This document shows, piece by piece, positions 16,751 through 25,744 of a stretch of DNA of 64,000 nt. Under the pieces are notes generated by a model. That model did no database searches, was not told the origin of the DNA, and saw nothing but the letters and a program-made list of their open reading frames with translations. Positions within the stretch are counted from its first letter, which is position 1, and every line of letters begins with the position of its first letter. A program made the position numbers and the translations under genes. Origin of the DNA: DAIDJD01 sp035485275 (GTDB lineage: Bacteria; Oederibacteriota; JAJYGY01; DAIDJD01); contig DATHOE010000035.1 of the NCBI GenBank assembly GCA_035485275.1, positions 14,886-78,885 of the forward strand, read 5' to 3'.

Positions 16751-18367
16751 TTAGTTTAGGCCTTTACCGCAGGTCCGCACAGCCAGTTCGAAGCGGCATA
16801 AAGTTGCGAAAATGGCTTCCCTCGTCGCCCGTCGCAGGTCTCGGCCCGCGAGGCCTTCAGCCCGTTTTTGAATCTCCTTCCGCGCTGCTAGGAAGAAATT
16901 GCGTCTGGATACTAGGGCGCGCCAGTGGGGCATTTCTCGCTCAAGCTGGTTCGCCGTCCTGCCGCCACGGCTGGCTCTGGGCCAGTTTTGGTTGAGCGCC
17001 TTCATAGCCATGTCCAGATTCCGTGGGCCGTCGGAGCGGCCGCGCAGACGGACGCCCTTCCCGATCCCCCGTACGGCCTTTGCTTCGCCAATGGCGCGTA
17101 CCACGGCGCCGTTGTCAGTGGGCGTGCGCGGCCGTGAAACCAGGTGTATGACCTGGTGGAATTTTAGCCAATCTTGGACCGCCAAACATTTGTAGGCACG
17201 GGCGTTGTCGGTAAGGAGGACCAGAGGCAGCAGGTCTTTGGTTTTGGCCCTACGCAGTTGGCGCAGCATAGTCAGGCCGGTGAGGGGTTTTCCGTCGCCC
17301 AGGGCACGGCTCTTGAGGGTACCCAGGTCCTTCCTTACTTCGGCCCAGGAACGCAGGCGGCAAGTGTTACCGACGTGGGTGCTGTCCTGGCCAACGACAG
17401 CGTGTTTGACCATGATACGGAGATGGATACGGAATTTGCGGCGAGATGCGTCTTCTCGGGCCCTGTGCTCGGCCTTGAGAATCTTTAGAACCTGATTGAT
17501 CAGACGTAAAGGGAGATCCGGCAGCCGGGTCTGGGCGGTTTGCCGGCCCAAAGCCCAGCCCAGGCTGCGGATCAGGACCTTGAGCTTTCGCTGTGCCAGG
17601 GAGAACTGCTTTGGTGCATAGGGCGGCCGACCGCGACGCGGCGGCCTGGGGGCCCTTTTCCAGCGCTGGAGGGTCCGTGCGCTGACGTGGAGCACCCGGC
17701 CGCCTTGTCGAGGTCGCCTCTATTGCGTTTGGTGTTCCGCAGCCAGGCCGCGACCTTGGCCCGCCATGGGGTTGACTTGGTACCTGGCTGTATTTTTTTT
17801 CCCCTTCGGCACCGGGGTGTCCCCCTGGCCCGGCATTTCCCTGAGCAGAACCAGAAGGTCCTCAAGGACCTTTTTTTCGTCCCGGAGTTTTCGGACCTCC
17901 TTGCGCAGCTCCTTGAGTTCCTCCACGTCAGGCAGTTTGGCCGTCGGAAGGGGAGTGCCCTGGGCCGGCCGCTTCGGCTGGACCATCAGTGCCACCACCA
18001 TGCCGGTGAGGGCTTGCTGGCTCAACTGCCAAACCCGCAGGGGCGGCAGGTTCAACTTGTCGCCCAGATCCTTGCGGGTCTGTCGACCCAGCCAATGCTC
18101 GAGGATCTGGACGGCCAACTGGTACGCATCCTGGCGCTCCTTCGTCGGCGCCAGATCCCAGATAGCCCGTATCGGCCAGGGCGGGGTGTCCATTCGGAAG
18201 CCCCCCTTGCGTTTGCCCGGCTTCTTGAACCGTTTGGTCTTGAGGTCCGGCTCCCTGTTCAGGACCGGAGCCGGGATCTCCTGTGGGATTGGCTCCGCCG
18301 CCGGCGAAGCCAGCAAGGGCATCTGGGAAGTCGTGTCCGACCTTGCTGAGATCGATTCCTCGTCCAC
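16751..18367 (-). pseudogene. second rve-type transposase, broken by two frameshifts
   Basis: Two open frames (18367-17720 and 17695-16751) are parts of one gene. The first starts at a GTG with GGAGG six bases upstream and encodes a helical region with a leucine-zipper-like coiled coil (LKELRKEVRKLRDEKKVLEDLL). After an A8 run (about 17787-17794) the meaningful reading moves to another frame (STPWRAKVAAWLRNTKRN, RGDLDKAA). It then returns at about 17699 to VLHVSARTLQRWKR; one extra C there would restore KAARVLHVSARTLQRWKR, a continuous HTH. The remainder is an rve core with QDSTHVG, LLTDNARAY and VVRAIGEAK as the presumed D, D, E. Intact length would be about 538 residues. Confidence 0.75.
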
Positions 18368-19718
18368 GCTTGTCCTCCGAAGGGGAGAAGAGGACCTGAG
18401 GCATTCCCAGGTCCGCGGCCGCGATTTCCTGTCTGTGGCCGTCTGAGGTCTGCAGTACCAGCTTTCCAGCCTCGCCGTGCAGACTCAGGGACTGCCCGCC
18501 GATCTGGCCGACCAAAAAAACAGGCTGCCTGGCCGGTTTGTCCAGGGCCAGGGCCAGTTGGTTTTCGGACCAGGCCGCTTCCAATGCCTTGCGGACCTGG
18601 TTCTCGGCCCCGAAGAAACGGTCCGCTGGCACGGCGTTGTCGATGCCCTGGTGTGGCCGGAAGTGGTTGTAATGGTTGATGAAATGTCCCAGGCGCTCCT
18701 GGGCCTCGAAAAGGTCCTGAGGCTGGGCACGGCTCCAAAACTCCGTACCCACTGTGCCCCAGAACCGTTCGCACTTGCCTAGAGTTTCGGGGTGGTGGGC
18801 CCTGGACACCACGTGCTGAATGCCCTGTTTCACCAGGAGTTTTTGGAACTCGCTCTTGCCCCGCCAGGCGAAATACTGCCTGCCCTGGTCCGACAGCAGC
18901 TCCTGGGGCTTGCCAAAGCGCTGCACGCCCTCCAGGAGGGTCTCCTGGACAAAGACCCCGGTCTGCTTCATGGCCAGCTTCCAGGACACCACATAGCGGC
19001 TGTGGTCGTCCATATATGCCACTAGGTACACTCTTTGGTGGTTCCTGGTCAGCAGGAAGCTAGTGATGTCGGTTTGCCAAAGCTCCCCAGGTCGGGCTCG
19101 CTCGAAATGCCGGATCACGGGCGAGTTGCGCCACCGCCGGGCCATGGGTTCCAAAGGGGGCACCTTGGCTTGATCCAAGGCCTTGCGCACCAGTCCAGGG
19201 CTCGCTTTGACCCCCTTGAAGCGTGCCAGGAAGGCCGAAATCTTGCGAAGACCGAAGCTCGGGAACTCCAAGCGCACCAGCTTAACCGATTCAAGCAGGG
19301 CGCTGGCCAGTGGTTTGCCCTTCCTGAACCGCCCCCTTTTGTCCTCAAGGCCCTTAAGGCCGTTCCTGCGGTATGCGGCTACCCAGCGCATGAGGCAGCG
19401 GTCATTCATGCCCATGACCTTGCTGAAGTGGGCGTAGCTCAGGCCTGCTCGGAGAAAGCCTTCCACGGCCTGCCTGCGCTGCTCCATATTGTACTTTGTA
19501 GGGGTGGTTAGCGGTCTGGCACTGGTGGGATACGGACTCCGCTGCCACGCGAGGAGGGTGGCGCGATTGATGCCTTGGAGCTCACAAAATGCCCTGCGGC
19601 TGCCGGTCCAGATGGCTAGGGCTTTCAAAACCGCTGCCTTGTGCTCCGGCGGGTACGTCTTTCTGCGTGATTCCATGGGCACGGGAGGGCTCCCGGTCCC
19701 TGCTCTCTGCTCTTCCAT
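17928..19718 (-). CDS. DDE (rve) transposase of the insertion element
   Basis: Open frame of 596 residues starting at an ATG with AAGGAGG five bases upstream. It has an N-terminal HTH (residues about 20-60, PPEHKAAVLKALAIW), a second HTH (EGFLRAGLSYAHFSKVMGMN) and then the catalytic core. The three acids lie in LWQTDITSFLL (D), LLSDQGRQYF (D) and LGKCERFWGT (E), with HFRPHQGIDNAVPADRFF ending the core. The last 140 or so residues are Gly/Pro/Ala-rich and overlap the start of the second transposase in a different frame, so the original stop was probably lost. The genuine protein likely ends near 18360. Confidence 0.85.
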   Translation of the reverse strand: MEEQRAGTGSPPVPMESRRKTYPPEHKAAVLKALAIWTGSRRAFCELQGINRATLLAWQRSPYPTSARPLTTPTKYNMEQRRQAVEGFLRAGLSYAHFSKVMGMNDRCLMRWVAAYRRNGLKGLEDKRGRFRKGKPLASALLESVKLVRLEFPSFGLRKISAFLARFKGVKASPGLVRKALDQAKVPPLEPMARRWRNSPVIRHFERARPGELWQTDITSFLLTRNHQRVYLVAYMDDHSRYVVSWKLAMKQTGVFVQETLLEGVQRFGKPQELLSDQGRQYFAWRGKSEFQKLLVKQGIQHVVSRAHHPETLGKCERFWGTVGTEFWSRAQPQDLFEAQERLGHFINHYNHFRPHQGIDNAVPADRFFGAENQVRKALEAAWSENQLALALDKPARQPVFLVGQIGGQSLSLHGEAGKLVLQTSDGHRQEIAAADLGMPQVLFSPSEDKRGRGIDLSKVGHDFPDALAGFAGGGANPTGDPGSGPEQGAGPQDQTVQEAGQTQGGLPNGHPALADTGYLGSGADEGAPGCVPVGRPDPRALAGSTDPQGSGRQVEPAAPAGLAVEPASPHRHGGGTDGPAEAAGPGHSPSDGQTA

Positions 19719-19851
19719 CTTCGCCTCCTTGGCGCCAAAATATGGCGCTGAGCTAAGGCGAACTCAAAGGCCTGATATGTCCGAGGGAATACGACATGTT
19801 AAAGTTGCACACCACAGGCCAGTCTCTAAAATACAATTTGGGGCAATAAAA

Positions 19852-20439
19852 ATGAATATACCGAACGATATTTCTAGGCATTCTGCAATCTTGAACGCGC
19901 TTTCTTCCATAAGTAAAGATAGGTGTTTCCCAAAAAAAGTTATCGTTGGACATTGGGAGGATTATCTATTTTTTGATACTTTTGGAACGATATTCGATCC
20001 GTGCTTTATCGATGTGAAAAATTTACTTTTGAGTGAGGAGAAAGCTTCCGTTGTTGCGTTGATTAATCTTAAAAATATTTCCCTAGATGACTGGGCCGAA
20101 CCACCAGCAATATTTATTGAAAAAGATATGGAGGCGAAGGACTACATATTTTCATTAGAGCAGAAAGAGGCGCCCCCTGGTTGGAGATTTTTGATGGATC
20201 GTTATGTCTGCGCATCGGACACGGGCAATTGGTCTATCTATTGTGAAAGACAAAATAACATAGCGGTTTTCGCGTTTCGGGAAGACTTTCCGAAATTAAT
20301 TTGTTCGCGAGTCCAATTATTATTAAAAGCAAAATCAATAAAATTTTCTTCTCCTACTGGAAACGACGCGTTGTTCGATTTTATTGACTTACTACCGGAT
20401 TGGAGATTTACCTTAGTAACCGAGCACACTTTGATGTAG
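19852..20439 (+). CDS. hypothetical protein in AT-rich island
   Basis: 195 residues from the ATG at 19852; in-frame extension to 19786 is possible. The base composition (roughly 40% G+C, many AAA, ATA and TTT codons) is sharply unlike both flanks, which indicates recent acquisition. No signal peptide or membrane segment is seen. The middle contains acidic and aromatic stretches (HWEDYLFFDTFGTIFDPCF) and a C-terminal part with GNWSIYCERQNNIAVFAFRE. The latter pattern I associate loosely with small proteins of the immunity or SUKH-like kind, but I cannot place it in a named family. It lies between the transposase promoter side and the right 11-bp repeat. Confidence 0.6.
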   Translation: MNIPNDISRHSAILNALSSISKDRCFPKKVIVGHWEDYLFFDTFGTIFDPCFIDVKNLLLSEEKASVVALINLKNISLDDWAEPPAIFIEKDMEAKDYIFSLEQKEAPPGWRFLMDRYVCASDTGNWSIYCERQNNIAVFAFREDFPKLICSRVQLLLKAKSIKFSSPTGNDALFDFIDLLPDWRFTLVTEHTLM

Positions 20440-20514
20440 ATGGTGTGTGGCTGGTATCGGTGTAGTGGATACAATAACATGTCGTAGTTCGGTCTGACCT
20501 CCTGTCTGAGTTCG

Positions 20515-20525
20515 CCACATTTGGT
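20515..20525 (+). repeat. 11-bp direct repeat, right copy
   Basis: Second copy of CCACATTTGGT. It lies in the 240-base gap between the AT-rich gene (ends 20439) and the patatin gene (ends 20681 on the other strand). I recognise no gene in that gap. Confidence 0.4.
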
Positions 20526-20680
20526 TCGGCCTGACGGGAAAGCCTTCGAAGGGCATTAGCGGAATTGCCAGCCCTCTATTCTGGGTATAATCCGTATTCA
20601 TTTCGATTCGATCACGTTTAGGAAATATCTTCGAGACGGCGACCAGCTTCAAACCGGGCTTTCGACCGCTACCGCCGCCC

Positions 20681-21832
20681 CTAAACTTCCGAATGCGTCA
20701 GCAAAAAGTGCCTCAAACTGTCCCTGCGGTCCATGACGTCGTTGTAGCCCGTGCGCAGGAGCTTGCCGGTGTAGTGGTGGTCGAAGGCCACATAGCTGCC
20801 CAGGTCCGAACCGCTGCGGCGTTTCACGCCCATGCCCCGCAGGAGGTGGCGCAGGGCCCAGGGGTAGCGTTCCGTCATGCCGCCCGCCCAGGCCCCCAGG
20901 TCCCTGGAGGGCTGCAGGGATTCCGCGTCGATGATGCGCCAGTCGTGCTGCATAGCCTCGCGCGCCAGGGGGTCCATGGCGTGCAGGGTGCGGTTGAAGC
21001 GGCGCAGGCGGTCCAGGTCGCTTTCCAGGGTGTCCAGGAACATGGCGTTGAGGACCACGCCGGCCACGTCGGCGAAGGTGATGGGCCGGCCGGGCCGCTG
21101 GTTGATCTCCATCAGGCGGTCGGGATCCGGGATCTTGCGCACCCCGATGGCCATCAGCGCGGTTGCGCCCATATGCAGGGAAGGGCTCAGGGGCGAGAGC
21201 AGGCGCAGGGTGCCGTCGCCGTAGTGGGCGACCCCGATTTTGGTGGGCGGGAAAAACACCGGTATGGCGCTGCTCGCCAGGATGTGGTCGGAGCTGAGCG
21301 AGGAGCGCCAGCCCAGATGGTTGTTGCGGATCCAGTCCTTGCGGCCGGCTTCGGCGTCGTAGAAGGTGATGGCGCAGCCGGATATGTAGTTGGTTGCGGT
21401 GACGGCGAAGGCCTGCAAACGGCCTTCCTGCACATGGCGGTGGATGCGGTCGAAGTCGACGTTGTCCTCAATTAGTTTCCTTAAGGGCGCGTTGTCGAGC
21501 AGGTGGCTGGACGCCAGGCGGGGCAGCACGCCCCCGGAAAGCAGGCCGCGCAGCACCGAGGCCGCGTTCCCCAGCACCCCCAGGGAATCGGCGCGGAAGA
21601 CCTTGTCTATGGTCAGGGTGTTCCAGAGGGTCCAGAGGCGTTCGGCGCCGTTTTGGAAGTCGTCGGAATAATGGGCCAGGTGGCAGGCGTTGATCGACCC
21701 GGCCGACAGGCCCGTCAGGATCTGAAAAGGGCTTTTTTTGTGGGGCCAAAGTTCGGCCAGGGCGCGGACGGCGCCGGCTTGATAGGCGGCCCGGGCACCG
21801 CCGCCGGTCAGGACCAGGGCAAGGCGTTTCAC
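20681..21832 (-). CDS. patatin-like phospholipase
   Basis: Cytoplasmic or peripheral lipid acyl hydrolase with a Ser-Asp dyad. Taking the GTG at 21832 gives 383 residues beginning VKRLALVLTGGGARAAYQAGAVRAL, the usual patatin N-terminus; a TTG at 21862 would add ten residues. The glycine-rich oxyanion loop is TGGGARAAYQ, the nucleophile Ser43 is in GLSAGS, and the catalytic Asp lies in YGDGTLRLLSPLSPSLHMGA. A C-terminal extension after residue 280 (LDRLRRFNRTLHAMDP) is typical of bacterial DUF3336-less patatins. It is a monocistronic minus-strand gene divergent from feoA. Confidence 0.9.
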   Translation of the reverse strand: MKRLALVLTGGGARAAYQAGAVRALAELWPHKKSPFQILTGLSAGSINACHLAHYSDDFQNGAERLWTLWNTLTIDKVFRADSLGVLGNAASVLRGLLSGGVLPRLASSHLLDNAPLRKLIEDNVDFDRIHRHVQEGRLQAFAVTATNYISGCAITFYDAEAGRKDWIRNNHLGWRSSLSSDHILASSAIPVFFPPTKIGVAHYGDGTLRLLSPLSPSLHMGATALMAIGVRKIPDPDRLMEINQRPGRPITFADVAGVVLNAMFLDTLESDLDRLRRFNRTLHAMDPLAREAMQHDWRIIDAESLQPSRDLGAWAGGMTERYPWALRHLLRGMGVKRRSGSDLGSYVAFDHHYTGKLLRTGYNDVMDRRDSLRHFLLTHSEV

Positions 21833-21931
21833 GAAAAGCGCTTTAGGGAGGCGGGAAAACAAAGAGGCATGGGGGGATAATACGCGTCAAAATCGCATTC
21901 CACAAAGATTACTTTAAAGTCATGTTTATAT

Positions 21932-21960
21932 TTGACAGGCCTGTCCGGAAAAGCTAATGT
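21932..21960 (+). promoter_or_regulatory. promoter of the feo operon
   Basis: TTGACA at 21932-21937 and TAATGT at 21955-21960 are separated by 17 bases, close to the sigma-70 consensus. The AT-rich segment immediately after (TTGACATTCAAATTCAA, 21960-21976) has imperfect dyad symmetry at the expected transcription start. It could hold a metal-dependent repressor site such as Fur, but it does not match the Fur consensus well. feoA starts at 22000. Confidence 0.65.
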
Positions 21961-21999
21961 TGACATTCAAATTCAATACCCTTTTGAGGCAAGCGCACC

Positions 22000-22227
22000 A
22001 TGAGTCTGACCTTGGACCTCCTTGAAGACGGCCAGAGCGGCACCATAGACGGCCTGCGTTTGCAGCAGGCTTCCACCGTGCGCCTGATGGAGATGGGTTT
22101 GTTTGAAGGCAGCCGCGTGACCGTGCTGCGCCGGGCCCCCATGGGCGATCCCATGGAGATCCAGGTGGGGGACTACCGCCTGAGCCTGCGCCGCAATGAA
22201 GCCGCTTTGGTGGACATAGCGTCGTGA
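22000..22227 (+). CDS. feoA: ferrous iron transport protein A
   Basis: 75-residue SH3-like cytoplasmic protein that assists FeoB in Fe(II) uptake. The core LMEMGLFEGSRVTVLRRAPMGDPMEIQVGDYRLSLR-type pattern (seen as LMEMGLFEGS and GDPMEIQVGDY) is the FeoA signature. The ATG is preceded by GAGG at a rather long distance (11 bases). The stop overlaps the GTG of feoB, so the two are translationally coupled. The promoter lies at 21932-21960. Confidence 0.93.
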   Translation: MSLTLDLLEDGQSGTIDGLRLQQASTVRLMEMGLFEGSRVTVLRRAPMGDPMEIQVGDYRLSLRRNEAALVDIAS

Positions 22228-24212
22228 GTCCGGCCCGTTTCAGGGTGGCTTTGGCGGGCAACCCCAATGTAGGGAAGACCACCCTGTTCAACGCCCTGAC
22301 CGGGCTCAATCAGCGCACTGGAAACTACCCCGGCGTCACGGTCAGTTGGCATGTGGGCCAATGGGACCTTCCGGGCGGCGGCGTGGAACTGGTGGACCTG
22401 CCGGGTTCCTACTCCCTGACCGCGCTCAGCCCGGACGAAGACTTGGTTCAGAAGCTTTTGCAGGGCCTGGAAGGCCCAGCCCCTTCGGCCCTTTTGGCCA
22501 TCATCGACGCCAGCAACCCCGAACGGAACCTGTACTTTCTGTCCCAGCTCATGGATTTGGGCCTTCCGACCGTGGTGGCCCTGAACATGGGCGACGTGGC
22601 CGAGTCCAAAGGCCTGAAGGTGGACGCCCAGGCCCTGTCCAAGGCCCTGGGTGTCCGCGTAGTCGCCATCCGGGCCCACAAAAAGGACGGGCTTCAGGCC
22701 CTGGCCGAGGCCATGGAGCGCTGTGTGGGCGAAGGCAAGGCGGCCAAGGGGCCGGGCCTGCCCCTGAACGGCGCCGCGGCCGCGGATCCGGCCGTGATCC
22801 GGGGCCGCTACGAATGGGCCCGCAACAAGCTGGCGGACGTCATCACCCGCAGCGAGGTGGGGGTGCGCTTCTCGGACCGGGTGGACAAGGTGCTGACCCA
22901 CCGCGTCTGGGGCGTGCTGGCCCTGGTCCTGGTGATGGGCATGATCTTCCAAAGCATCTACGCCTGGTCCCAGCCCCTCATGGACCTTCTTGAGGCCTTC
23001 GTGGACTGGGGCGGCAAACTCATCCTGAGCCCCCTGCCCGCGGGCATCCTCAAGGACCTGCTGTCCGACGGGGTCATCGCCGGGGTCGGCAGCATCCTCG
23101 TCTTCGTGCCGCAGATCGCGGTCCTGTTCTTCTTCATCGCCATCCTTGAGGACTGCGGCTACATGGCCCGCAGCGCCTTCCTCATGGACCGCCTCTTCGC
23201 CAAGCTGGGCCTGTCGGGCCGCAGCTTCATCCCCCTGCTCAGCAGCTTCGCCTGCGCCGTGCCGGGCATCCTGGCCACCCGCACCATCGCCGACCGCAAG
23301 GAGCGCCTGACCACCATGCTGGTGGCCCCGCTCATGAGCTGTTCGGCGCGCCTGCCCGTGTACACCGTCCTGATCGCCGCCTTCCTGCCGGGCCGGCGCG
23401 TCTTCGGCTTCATCGACCAGCGAGCCCTGGTCCTCTTGGCGCTGTACTGCCTGGGCGTGGCCGTGGCCGTGCCGGTGGCCTTTTTGCTGCGCAAATACAT
23501 GAAAGCCGGGGCGGCCCCGCTCTTCCTGATCGAACTGCCGGGCTACAAGTGGCCGGACGTGCACACGGTCGCGCGCCGGGTGACGGAGCAGTGCCGGGAA
23601 TTCGTGGCCAACGCCGGCACCATCATCCTGGCCGTGGCCGTGGTGGTGTGGGCTTTAGGGGCCTTTCCTCGGCCCCAGGCCCTCTTCGACGGCTTCCAGG
23701 CCCGCCGCCAGGCCGTGGAGCTGCAGGTCGCGAGCGCCCCGGTCAAGGCCGCCGAGGGCGCGGCGCTCGACCGGCTTGAGCAGGGCGAACTGATGCGCCA
23801 AAGCTGGCTGGGGCGCCTGGGCCGCACGATCAACCCCCTCTTCGAGCCCCTGGGCTGGGACTGGCGGGTGACCATGGCGGCCCTGGCGAGCATCCCGGCC
23901 CGCGAGGTGGTCATCGGCAGCATGGGAACCATCTTCAGCGCCACGGGCGGGGACGGGGACAGCGGCGGCCTGCGCCAGGCCCTGGCCCAGGCCCGCCGGG
24001 ACGACGGGACGCCCGTGTTCACCATCGCCGTGGCCCTGAGCCTCATGGTCTTCTTCGCGCTCTGCGCCCAGTGCGCCTCGACCCTGGCGGTGATCCGCCG
24101 GGAAAGCGGCCACTGGGGCTGGGCCGCCTTCACGTTTTCCTACATGACCGTGCTGGCCTGGGGCGCAGGGGCCCTGGTGTTCCACGCGGCCGTGGCCTGT
24201 GGACTGGGCTAA
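22224..24212 (+). CDS. feoB: ferrous iron transporter FeoB
   Basis: GTP-dependent inner-membrane Fe(II) importer of 662 residues, somewhat shorter than E. coli FeoB (773). The N-terminal G domain has G1 GNPNVGKTTLFN, G2/G3 region VDLPGSYSL with DLPG, and the G4-like ALNMGD. A short GDI linker follows, then the membrane domain with two Gate repeats, including SAFLMDRLFAKLGLSGRSFIPLLSSFACAVPGI (pieces GRSFIPLLSSFAC and ASIPAREVVIGSMGT). G4 reads NMGD rather than the usual NMxD with M/A variation, which is acceptable. It overlaps feoA and is followed four bases later by a tiny FeoB-associated gene. Confidence 0.96.
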   Translation: MSPARFRVALAGNPNVGKTTLFNALTGLNQRTGNYPGVTVSWHVGQWDLPGGGVELVDLPGSYSLTALSPDEDLVQKLLQGLEGPAPSALLAIIDASNPERNLYFLSQLMDLGLPTVVALNMGDVAESKGLKVDAQALSKALGVRVVAIRAHKKDGLQALAEAMERCVGEGKAAKGPGLPLNGAAAADPAVIRGRYEWARNKLADVITRSEVGVRFSDRVDKVLTHRVWGVLALVLVMGMIFQSIYAWSQPLMDLLEAFVDWGGKLILSPLPAGILKDLLSDGVIAGVGSILVFVPQIAVLFFFIAILEDCGYMARSAFLMDRLFAKLGLSGRSFIPLLSSFACAVPGILATRTIADRKERLTTMLVAPLMSCSARLPVYTVLIAAFLPGRRVFGFIDQRALVLLALYCLGVAVAVPVAFLLRKYMKAGAAPLFLIELPGYKWPDVHTVARRVTEQCREFVANAGTIILAVAVVVWALGAFPRPQALFDGFQARRQAVELQVASAPVKAAEGAALDRLEQGELMRQSWLGRLGRTINPLFEPLGWDWRVTMAALASIPAREVVIGSMGTIFSATGGDGDSGGLRQALAQARRDDGTPVFTIAVALSLMVFFALCAQCASTLAVIRRESGHWGWAAFTFSYMTVLAWGAGALVFHAAVACGLG

Positions 24213-24215
24213 GCC

Positions 24216-24362
24216 GTGCGCCTGCACCCGCAAGACATCATCGTTTTCGTAGTCGTGGCCTTCGCCGCCTATTACCTGATCCGGCGCCTGGCCTTCAGCG
24301 CCCAGGGACATTCCGGCGGCGCCTGCTCCAAATGCACCTGCGAGGACAAGAAAGCGGACTGA
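24216..24362 (+). CDS. FeoB-associated Cys-rich membrane protein
   Basis: A 48-residue protein from a GTG four bases after feoB. It has a single N-terminal transmembrane helix (QDIIVFVVVAFAAYYLIRRL) and a C-terminal Cys motif CSKCTC followed by charged residues. This is the layout of the small FeoB-associated (FeoC-replacing) proteins found after feoB in many bacteria. The three cysteines could bind iron or act in redox control of FeoB. Identification rests on architecture and position. Confidence 0.8.
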   Translation: MRLHPQDIIVFVVVAFAAYYLIRRLAFSAQGHSGGACSKCTCEDKKAD

Positions 24363-24405
24363 AGACACCCGCGCGGGCAGCTGTCCGCGCCTCCTGGAGG
24401 AACGC

Positions 24406-25743
24406 ATGCCGAAGATCACGTTCATGGGCGCCGGTAGCACCGTGTTCGCGAAGAACGTGCTCGGGGACAGCCTCCTGACGCCGAGCCTGAAGGACGCCCA
24501 GATCGCGCTCTACGACATCGACCGGGGCCGTCTGTCCGACTCCAAGCTGATGCTGGACAACCTCAACGTCAACCTCAACCAGGGCCGCGCCAAAATCACG
24601 GCCTACTGCGGACCGGCCGCCCGCAAGGCCGCCCTCAAGGACGCGGACTACGTCATCAACGCCATCCAGGTGGGCGGCTACAAGCCCGGCACGGTGACCG
24701 ACTTCGAGATCCCCAAGAAGTACGGCCTGCGCCAGACCATCGCCGACACCCTGGGGATCGGGGGCATCTTCCGGGCCCTGCGCACCATCCCGGTGGTGCT
24801 CGATTTCTGCGAAGACATGAAGCAGGTCTGCCCGGACGCCTGGCTTTTGAACTACAGCAACCCCATGGCCATGCTCATGGGCGGCGTGCTGCGGGGAAGC
24901 GACATCCGCGGCGTGGGACTGTGCCACAGCGTGCAGGTCTGCGCCGAGCACCTGCTCAAGCCCTTGGGGCTCTGGGACGGTCTGCAGGACCTGAGCTGGC
25001 AGATCGCGGGCATCAACCACATGGCCTGGCTGCTGGAGATCAAGGACGGGGACAAGGACCTCTACCCGGAGATCAAGCGCCGGGCCGCCAAGATGAACGC
25101 CGCCGCACGCAAAAAGGGCGGGAAAAAGCATTGGGACATGGTGCGCTATGAGATGATGCGGCACTTCGGCTACTACACGACCGAGTCCTCCGAGCACAAC
25201 GCCGAGTACACGCCCTATTGGATCAAGAAGGTGGCGCCCCAGCTGATCAGGGAATTCAACATCCCCCTGGACGAATACCCCCGCCGCTGCGTCCGCCAGA
25301 TCAAGAACTGGAACAGCCGGCGCAAGGACCTGGTCTCGGCCAAGAACCTCGACCATACCCGCACCTTCGAGTACGGCTCCTACATCATGGAGGCCATGGA
25401 GACCGGCAAGCCCTTCAGGATCGCCGGCAACATCATGAACACGGGCCTGATCACCAACCTGCCGTCCAAGGCCGTGGTGGAGGTCCCCTGCCTCGTGGAC
25501 AAGAACGGTGTGCAGGGCGTCTTCGTCGGCGACCTGCCCGAGCCCTGCGCGGCCCTGAACCGCACCAACATCAACGTCCAGAACCTGACCGTGGAGGCGG
25601 CCCTGACCAAGTCCAAGGACCGCATCTACCAGGCCGCCATGCTGGATCCGCACATGTCCAGCGAGCTGACCCTGGACCAGATCCGCTCCCTGTGCGACGA
25701 CCTGATCAAGGCCCACGGCCGCCTGCTGCCCAAGTACCACTGA
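24406..25743 (+). CDS. GH4 alpha-galactosidase (MelA-like)
   Basis: NAD- and Mn-dependent glycosidase of family GH4, 445 residues. The N-terminal Rossmann segment is KITFMGAGSTVFAKNVLGD. DTLGIGGIFRALRTIP and LLNYSNPMAML are GH4 signatures, and the metal/substrate Cys motif reads CHSVQ, the form of alpha-galactosidases such as E. coli MelA. INHMAWLLEI carries the second His. The ATG has GGAGGAACGC just upstream. There is no sugar transporter beside it, so the source of the substrate is unclear. The specificity call is by motif only. Confidence 0.88.
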   Translation: MPKITFMGAGSTVFAKNVLGDSLLTPSLKDAQIALYDIDRGRLSDSKLMLDNLNVNLNQGRAKITAYCGPAARKAALKDADYVINAIQVGGYKPGTVTDFEIPKKYGLRQTIADTLGIGGIFRALRTIPVVLDFCEDMKQVCPDAWLLNYSNPMAMLMGGVLRGSDIRGVGLCHSVQVCAEHLLKPLGLWDGLQDLSWQIAGINHMAWLLEIKDGDKDLYPEIKRRAAKMNAAARKKGGKKHWDMVRYEMMRHFGYYTTESSEHNAEYTPYWIKKVAPQLIREFNIPLDEYPRRCVRQIKNWNSRRKDLVSAKNLDHTRTFEYGSYIMEAMETGKPFRIAGNIMNTGLITNLPSKAVVEVPCLVDKNGVQGVFVGDLPEPCAALNRTNINVQNLTVEAALTKSKDRIYQAAMLDPHMSSELTLDQIRSLCDDLIKAHGRLLPKYH

Positions 25744-25744
25744 C

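Larger units (their letters stand above)
16697..19760 (-). mobile_element. insertion-sequence-like element with two rve-type transposase genes (ends unresolved)
   Basis: The minus-strand stretch from about 19760 down to about 16700 carries two transposase reading units in tandem, both with retroviral-integrase-type (rve, DDE) cores. It interrupts an otherwise plus-strand, higher-GC region. The first unit is open, while the second is broken by two frameshifts. Clear inverted repeats were not found; limits are given by the stop at 16751 and the ribosome site before 19718. It is of the IS481/IS3-like superfamily in the broad sense; I cannot name the IS family. Confidence 0.7.

Noticed and set aside
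17928..18360. C-terminal 140 residues of the intact transposase as a genuine extra domain
   Set aside because: The segment is low-complexity and out of frame with the second transposase start, which has its own GGAGG ribosome site. It is most likely read-through after loss of the original stop.
21960..21976. Fur box at the feoA start region
   Set aside because: The stretch is AT-rich with partial dyad symmetry but does not match the Fur 19-bp consensus well enough to annotate as a site.
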